A stretch of DNA of 11,808 nucleotides, from contig VGYW01000263.1 of assembly GCA_016872875.1 (NCBI GenBank), forward strand, positions 1 to 11,808, read 5' to 3'. Within the stretch, counting starts at the first letter, position 1; each line of letters starts with the position of its first letter. The DNA is from Planctomycetota bacterium. GTDB taxonomy: Bacteria; Planctomycetota; PUPC01; DSUN01. The translations under genes and the position numbers were made by a program. Positions 11,237-11,808 of this stretch are shown here, one piece after another. Under the pieces are notes generated by a model. The model worked only from the letters and a program-made list of their open reading frames with translations. It was not told the origin of the DNA and searched no databases.

Positions 11237-11808
11237 GTGAGCATCGAGGTTCGTCAGGTGGCCGGTGCCCGGGAACGCAAGCTCTTCTTGCGCCTCCCGT
11301 GGGCCATCTACACGGGCGACCCGAACTGGGTGCCGCCGCTCGTGTCGAGCGTGGACCGCACGCTGGACCCGCAGCACAACCCCTTCTACGAGCACGCCGA
11401 GAGCCGGCTCTACCTGGCCTGGCGCGACGGGCAACCCGTCGGGCGCATCGTCGCCACGATCAACCGCCTGCACAACGAGCGCCACGGCGACAAGGCGGGC
11501 TTCTGGGGCTTCTTCGAGAGCGACGAAGACCCCGACGTGGCCCGCGCCCTCCTCGCCCAGGCCGCCGAGGACCTCCGCTCCCACGGCATGGCCGAGATGC
11601 GCGGGCCGTTCAACCCCTCCATCAACGCCGAGTGCGGCCTGCTCGTGGAGGGCTTCGGCCGCCCGCCCTCCCTCATGATGCCCTACAATCCGCCCTACTA
11701 CCCCGAGCTCCTCGAGCAGGCGGGCCACGTGAAGCACAAGGAGCTCTTTGCCTACTACCTCGACCAGGACATGATCGCCCCAGGGACCGAGGCCCGCGCG
11801 CGGCTCGA
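11237..11808 (+). CDS. Acyltransferase-like protein (GNAT-type), 5' part
   Basis: The first 190 residues of a protein cut by the window edge. The start is a GTG with AGGAGG ending 6 nt upstream, and a strong promoter lies just before it. The sequence has LPWAIYTGDPNWVPPL (20-35), DPQHNPFYEHAESRLYLAWRDGQPVGRIVATIN (44-76, a GNAT-like strand-strand-helix start) and GFWGFFESDEDPDVARALLAQAAEDLRSHGM (88-118). MRGPFNPSINAECGLLVEGF (121-140) and MMPYNPPYY (147-155) follow. I recognise it as a conserved bacterial family annotated as hypothetical or GNAT-like N-acyltransferase. From memory, the bacterial ceramide synthase of Caulobacter is a GNAT-like acyltransferase, but I cannot show that this is an orthologue. 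The catalytic C-terminal half is mostly missing. The role is probably acyl transfer; the substrate is unknown. Confidence 0.78.
   Translation, partial: MSIEVRQVAGARERKLFLRLPWAIYTGDPNWVPPLVSSVDRTLDPQHNPFYEHAESRLYLAWRDGQPVGRIVATINRLHNERHGDKAGFWGFFESDEDPDVARALLAQAAEDLRSHGMAEMRGPFNPSINAECGLLVEGFGRPPSLMMPYNPPYYPELLEQAGHVKHKELFAYYLDQDMIAPGTEARARL

Overview
The window is GC-rich chromosomal DNA, roughly 70% GC by eye, with seven confident protein genes and one gene cut by the right edge. A Tat-signalled oxidoreductase-like protein, a large HEAT-repeat protein, and short palindromic repeats that read in frame as GEAPAEP-, SAGFSPYP- and CRRGVSAP-like peptides suggest a Gram-negative bacterium of the Planctomycetota or a neighbouring phylum. 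That placement is inference; there is no rRNA or other marker gene here.

Layout. Positions 1-518 hold no convincing gene but carry a dense set of hairpins. On the minus strand follow a membrane-anchored metallophosphoesterase (519-1484), a Tat-exported aldo/keto-reductase-like barrel protein (1635-2585) and a HEAT-repeat protein (2597-5188). The last two are 11 nt apart and form an operon behind a good sigma70-type promoter. A divergent NAD-dependent epimerase/dehydratase-type gene (5420-6412, +) converges on a GH3-family acyl-adenylating enzyme (6477-8054, -). Next come an alpha-oxoamine synthase of the serine palmitoyltransferase/KBL/BioF family (8316-9554, +), a solitary DNA methyltransferase (9711-11021, -), and the start of an acyltransferase-like gene (11237 to the edge, +) with a near-consensus promoter.

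Two things stand out. First, all six gaps between the transcription units, plus the left flank, hold an array of degenerate short tandem repeats with unit lengths of about 4 to 9 bp. In six of these seven places the array is folded into an inverted pair. Three are copies of one family with a shared odd-palindrome core, TGTCWGACA; the others use unrelated units. The only gap without one is the 11-nt gap inside the operon. A separate class of small palindromic repeats sits in frame inside coding sequence; one is exactly 51 bp, or 17 codons.

Second, the epimerase/reductase, GH3 enzyme, SPT-like synthase and acyltransferase-like protein supply the kinds of enzyme needed for a ceramide-like lipid: acyl activation, amino-acid condensation, ketone reduction and N-acylation. 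They are on both strands and not one operon, so this is a hypothesis from family membership and proximity, not a demonstrated pathway.
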